From Dimargaris cristalligena (taxonomy: Eukaryota; Kickxellomycota; Dimargaritomycetes; Dimargaritales; Dimargaritaceae): a stretch of 39,698 nucleotides of DNA. Position 1 is the stretch's first letter; each line of letters starts with the position of its first letter. Position numbers and translations under genes: made by a program. This document shows, one piece after another, positions 35,379-39,698 of this stretch. Under the pieces are notes generated by a model. It did no database searches, was not told where the DNA came from, and saw only the letters and a program-made list of their open reading frames with translations. Location of the stretch: NCBI GenBank assembly GCA_027576995.1, contig JANBQC010000240.1, forward strand, positions 1 to 39,698, in the 5' to 3' direction.

Positions 35379-36445
35379 TGTGTTTTATTTCTAAATGAGA
35401 GTCCCAATAAAAATGCCCCATTTTGGCCTCAGCTGCAGCCTCAGAATGAGAGGATTCTATAATGTCCCTAGTCTTTATCTCTACTGCCTCAAATTCAATT
35501 GAAGGCCTCCATCTTTCAGCCCCCATTATTGGAAATCAGGAATTGGTCATTCCATTTTATATTTCTTTGAAGTCAGACTATAATATCTATATAGGCAGGG
35601 GTTTCGCATGGCTATATGTTAAGACCTACCATCGTCTTTTTCATTAATAGACATCAGTAGTGGTAACTAAAAGAACGAATTGGGTACTCATAACTGACTC
35701 GCATATTATCTTCCGGTAATGCACTTTAGTTAAAGTTCACTGCGAGCTCAGCTGCTGTGGTTACGCTCCCTTATATCTTTTCAACTATATACAGTCACAC
35801 TCTAAGAAATTCCTCTGATGGTAACTAGGCACCCAATAGGCCTATTATACCGCCCTGGATTAAAAGAAGGCGTTCTTCAAGTAAATATTATCCCTTCTCT
35901 CGTCTCTGGTCTCCCCTTTTTACTGTTCACTTATAAGAACTAGCCGTCCAATAATGCGCAAGCTGAATAAGTCTTAAAACCATGCCTTTATTCATAATTG
36001 GCCACCATTTCCTTTAAGAGTGTATCTTGAGTTAGCGAAATACCGCTATTTCACATTATTCGTAGTCTGATTGTCTATGTACTACCGTGGCTTTTACGAG
36101 GGGGGTTGTTTAACCATATGGTTTGTCATATTCAACCCCTCGAGGTAGGCACACCCAATGCCCCCCCTTCCCTCCCCAAAGGCCTTTCTCGCTTTTTATC
36201 GCACAAGTGTCTAGTGTGAGTGAAAGCCTGCATCGACAGGCCCCAATACATATACATGGTATTTGTCGCCCACTTTTACTTCAACTAACTTTATTATAAT
36301 CTTTGCGCTGCTTCAAACCCATATGGTTCTTTATAGCTCCTTTTACAACATACTCCATCCATCACAAACGTATATGTTTTTAGGAACATCCTGGTTTGGA
36401 CTTACTTTATACACTTCCGTTTGATTTTCCGCTTGCTGGTTCAAA
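35379..36445. other. spacer with a possible element fragment, then the 5' flank of the secreted orphan
   Basis: 35379-35604 has no CpG and carries a minus-strand open frame running from 35526 into LTR copy R (MGAERWRPSIEFEAVEIK onward). It may be a remnant of element or host coding DNA. From 35605 CpG returns and no gene is seen up to 36446. The promoter of the next gene lies near the right end. Confidence 0.45.
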
Positions 36446-38091
36446 ATGAGAGTGCCTATATCTATATTTTCTTTTTCGGTTCACTTACTCCAGGTTGCCA
36501 ACACCCGCGCTTCTTTGCCTTATGCGGCCATTGAATCTTCTGAGGTATCCACGGGTAGCACCGCCATCTCAGAGTCACCCGAATATGAAATAGACCCTAC
36601 TCGCGCTGGTTTGATAGGCCAGGTCCCAAAATACTCCTGGGTTAACAAGGTAATTCATAACATAAGTTAATTGGTATACCACGCATTGCCGAAAACACTG
36701 CCTGCAATAATAGACCGGCCTTAACCGGCCATACTGCCTATTTACATATTTTTGAGTACATTCCATACGGCAAACGCCTAATTACAGAAGCCCCGTATAA
36801 TATACCTCTTAATAATATTAGTATACTGCCCTTTATTTTTCCTGATTACCAGCCCCTTGGAGACTGGGATACCCTGCTTCAGCAGCAATTCAATATATAC
36901 ACCAGTCAACAAGCCTGGAACGCCATGACCCCCACATGGTTGCATCAAGCCGGCCTGGAAGTGTGGGATACTTTGCTGACGAGAATCGACTCGCGTTTTG
37001 GGCCTAGTTTCAATCACTGTACCAACATCCATGAAAGTGGCGAAAGATATGTCTACGATGAATGTTATTTTACCGCTGCGAAATTCGGAAAGTTCTTGAA
37101 GCTAAACCAAGGCAGCCCGTTTCTAGCCAACAACCACCGAGTGGCCATCAATATGGCTAAATTGGGCGAAGAGGAACTCCAAAAAGAGTTTCCCATGGCT
37201 GCGAATGCCAACGGACATCAACTAGTAACACTGTGGGAAAAGGTCATTGTCACTAGTTTTAGTACGCACACGGCGACAAGCGTACAACTATTTGACAGCC
37301 CGACTTTACTGAACGTGGAGCCCGTTTCCGAAGCATTGTGCCTGGAAAATCAACTTCCCTTGATCGCCATTCGGATCTTGGCAGCCAGTATTTGGCGCCT
37401 CTACAGCGAGCCCAAGCGCCACGCCGAGATTATGTTATTCTTCAAACATGCCGTCAAGCAAATTGCCACTATTTCTGGCTCTCAGGCCATTAAAATGGTG
37501 GTGGATTATATTCACCAGTTGGCGTTTATGATCATTACTTTGGCGACCCTTCGCAAAGATGAGCCCATAGTCAGCGAAGTACTACGTATCCTGGAAGTCT
37601 CTGTCGATACCGGCTCAAAGGTTGGGGAACCGCTTATTACCCGCGAGGCCTATTGGACAACCCTTCAGTACCGAAATATGCAAACCGCCTCACGTAACTT
37701 GGATGCAGTGTGGCCCCCGACCGCCCGCGGCAACACAATATTAACTCGTCCGTGGAATACTATTCCTTTATATACCCAAGTCTTCCAGTTGACAGACGAG
37801 GGGGAATTGATTCAAAGTGTGCCATCGGCTGGTATCCAAACGCCCGGTCTCTTGGATAAACCTGAGCTGAAGAATTCTATCACGGGCCGCAAGGTGGAGG
37901 ATTACCGATTTGCCGAAGAGATTCAAAAGCGTGCCGTCCGTATTAAGCATTACCACTCTAAAAAGGCTAAGCGGCAGGGTGCCGACCCCGTCATCACCAA
38001 GATGCATCCCGAATCGGAAAAATACACCGTAAAGGAGAATATTAAATGGGTTGGTAGAGGGCTTCGTATTCTTTTTGACCACTCCTACTAA
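36446..38091 (+). CDS. predicted secreted protein of unknown function (480 aa)
   Basis: The favoured model joins exon 36446-36649 to 36853-38091 over a 203-nt intron (AAG|GTAATT to TTACCAG|CCC, phase 0) that ends in a good pyrimidine tract. MRVPISIFSFSVHLLQVANTRA is a signal peptide, followed by a Ser/Thr/Glu linker. I recognise no domain. The second exon is amphipathic and largely helical by composition. It has NHCTNIHESGERYVYDECYF (two Cys) and a hydrophobic helix-rich middle (IAIRILAASIWRLY, then DYIHQLAFMIITLATL). The C-terminus is basic (IQKRAVRIKHYHSKKAKRQG). No retention signal or clear membrane anchor is present. Other acceptors give longer products, because the intron is open in the exon 2 frame. 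An effector-like role is possible but unsupported. Confidence 0.75.
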
Positions 38092-38783
38092 TCTTTAGAT
38101 GAAAATATTTTGAAACCCAATAATACTCGTGATCTTTCTTGCCATTTTAGTATATATTTTAAATCAGCCATCTTAAAGTTTACTTCATGGATGGAAGGTT
38201 GCCCTTGTCTTTGCCAGTTGTGTTTCTATTTAGATTCGCATTGTGGATATAGACCTACTGTATAGCAATTCTATTAAAGTTGTTAATTTCTTCCATAACT
38301 CAGCAGTGAACAATTGGTGACAAGTCAACCAAGCCTAGCAAACCCGCTTGGTTCTCAGCTTTAACTCGGATGGATATCTCAGAACCAACTTTAAATATCG
38401 ATAAAATACAACCTAGTATAGTTTAGTTTGGACTGGAATCACCTCTGGCCATTTGCTTTGGAGATCAAGCAGTCTAAATGCTCAAGATTTTGTTCTTTAC
38501 TAACTGTAAATTTATACAATTCATTGGTGGAGTTTGGTTATCCTAATTAAATCAAACTTTCCTAAAGTTGGCAGGGTACACCAATAATGGGTGGCCTGGT
38601 TGCCCACTACTAAATTATTACAATTTCTGAGGCATTTGCTACTAACTGTGAAGTAATATACCATACAGGTAAGTTAGCAACATGCCACAATTCTTACAAA
38701 TAATATTGCCTCCCAATGCTATAATCACAAACATGTATTAGCAAAGGTACTAGGAAATATATAATAAAATAAATTAAGAGGTG
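38092..38783. other. 3' flank of the secreted orphan, grading into CpG-free relic DNA
   Basis: No gene is seen. A few CpG occur up to 38400 and none afterwards in this stretch. The CpG-free part resembles the decayed DNA around LTR copies L and R in composition, but I could not align the two. Confidence 0.5.
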
Positions 38784-39365
38784 TGTCAGCTCTCTTAATC
38801 TGACTTAATCCAGGCCTAATAATCACCCATCCTATTTCAGCCTTATAGCACCATATTTACCCTCCCATAGTCACCCCTGGTACTATGGGGTCATCCTTTA
38901 TTATGTACCCCCACTCATTAGACCCCAACACTTTACACTCCAAATACTCAACTTGCTAATCCAAGTCTCTTCCAGTTCCCATGAGAGTCTTCCTGATGCA
39001 AAGCTGTCTGGTCAGAGTCTTTACCTATCTCTACTTTAGTCTTAGTAACATTTCCCTTGGGACCTCCCTCTGGAGCTATCCCTACATATATAATCAGGCC
39101 CAGTGGGGCCTGGTTCAACTCTTTAGCTTATTCATATCCCCCAGTTTACCTCAATATACTCTATATATACTCACCCCCCCCTTGTACTTACTAGTAAGTA
39201 TGCCTGCTGCACATCTCTAATATTTACCTGCATTTGTCCCTTATTAGTTAGTACTACACCCATCCTAATGCTAGTAGCCTGCTTGGCTGAGCCTAAGCCC
39301 CATCTACTGTTAGAAGCCTATCCTCGGGACTCTTGATGGACTAAGAGTGGTTAACCCAGGTGACA
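38784..39365 (+). mobile_element. solo LTR-like repeat, copy S (plus orientation)
   Basis: 582 bp starting TGTCAGCTCTCTTAATC and ending CCCAGGTGACA, so the first and last five bases (TGTCA and TGACA) are reverse complements. It aligns block by block with copies L and R. The five-base flanks (AGGTG and ACAAG) do not match, so the target duplication is lost or the boundaries were rearranged. It ends 125 bp from the tRNA-Cys gene. Confidence 0.8.
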
Positions 39366-39481
39366 ACAAGAAACTATTAATACTCTTTCCCATTACTTGT
39401 ATATAGCACACAACTATTCTATAAATTAAGAGGAGTACTCTATATATAGCACGCCAGCCAAAAAAAACTGTAACAATTTTT

Positions 39482-39486
39482 AAAAA
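39482..39486 (-). terminator. RNA polymerase III terminator of the tRNA-Cys gene
   Basis: A run of five T on the minus strand begins five bases past the tRNA 3' end. A second run of eight T (39467-39460) follows as a likely back-up. Confidence 0.75.
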
Positions 39487-39490
39487 GTTA

Positions 39491-39562
39491 AGGACCCACC
39501 CGGAATTGAACCAGGGACCTATTGATCTGCAGTCAATTGCTCTACCGCTGAGCTATAAGTCC
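39491..39562 (-). tRNA. tRNA-Cys (anticodon GCA)
   Basis: The minus strand folds as a complete 72-nt cloverleaf without an intron. The acceptor stem GGACTTA pairs with TGGGTCC using two G-U pairs. The D arm is GCTCAGCGGTAGAGC. The anticodon stem ATTGA/TCAAT holds the loop CTGCAGA with GCA at positions 34-36. The T arm is CCTGG TTCAATT CCGGG. The A and B box sequences are intact and the discriminator base is T. CCA is not encoded, as expected in a eukaryote. Confidence 0.95.
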
Positions 39563-39698
39563 TTACTGACAAATGTTGTGGTGTGGCAGAATGACTAATA
39601 TAATAATAGGCGAGAATGCTCTATTGTCAAAAGATATAGTAAAATCGGACTCAAGATAACTGTAGGCAAAACTGCCGGTACAGTTCAGAAGAATGAAA

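Overview
The window is nuclear DNA of a eukaryote, most probably a fungus. Its genes have GT..AG introns. They include the CCR4-NOT scaffold NOT1, an ABCG half transporter and an MFSD1-like carrier, together with several single- or two-exon genes for proteins with signal peptides and no family I recognise. Five of the seven introns I can place are close to 200 nt (203-236), one is 179 and one is 757. I cannot fix the lineage from sequence alone. A non-Dikarya fungus is a guess, not a result. All gene models are hand-built from reading frames and splice sites; nothing was searched against a database.

Layout. 593-3574 (-): four-exon MFSD1-like major facilitator protein with a long disordered N-terminus. 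5033-12209 (-): NOT1 (2139 aa), with a 757-nt intron after codon 35. 12210-19830: a long gene-poor stretch with two small predicted secreted proteins (13228-13446 and 16727-17035, both -). 19831-22174 (-): two-exon ABCG half transporter. 24158-25732 (+): BTB-fold protein with a possible MATH-like domain in front. 26442-27443 (-): Pro/His/Gln/Asn-rich orphan. 27444-31445: no supported gene. 31446-32626 (+): signal peptide, PA-like ectodomain and single-pass membrane protein. 32627-36445: repeat-rich gap. 36446-38091 (+): 480-aa predicted secreted orphan. 38092-39698: relic DNA, a third LTR copy and a tRNA-Cys(GCA) gene on the minus strand.

The clearest non-genic structure is a family of three solo LTR-like repeats (33299-33831 +, 34795-35378 -, 38784-39365 +). 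They have TGTCA/TGACA-type ends, and one copy has a perfect 5-bp target duplication. They lie in blocks almost without CpG: none from 33825 to 35604 and none from 38401 to 39324. At the three CpG sites left in the LTRs, the other copies carry CpA or TpG, which is the expected trace of cytosine-methylation decay.

The genes do not form an obvious pathway. NOT1, the ABCG transporter and the MFSD1-like carrier are housekeeping-type genes. The secreted and orphan genes sit in the sparse, repeat-bearing part. I found no CRISPR array, prokaryotic-style operon or clearly new multi-gene system.
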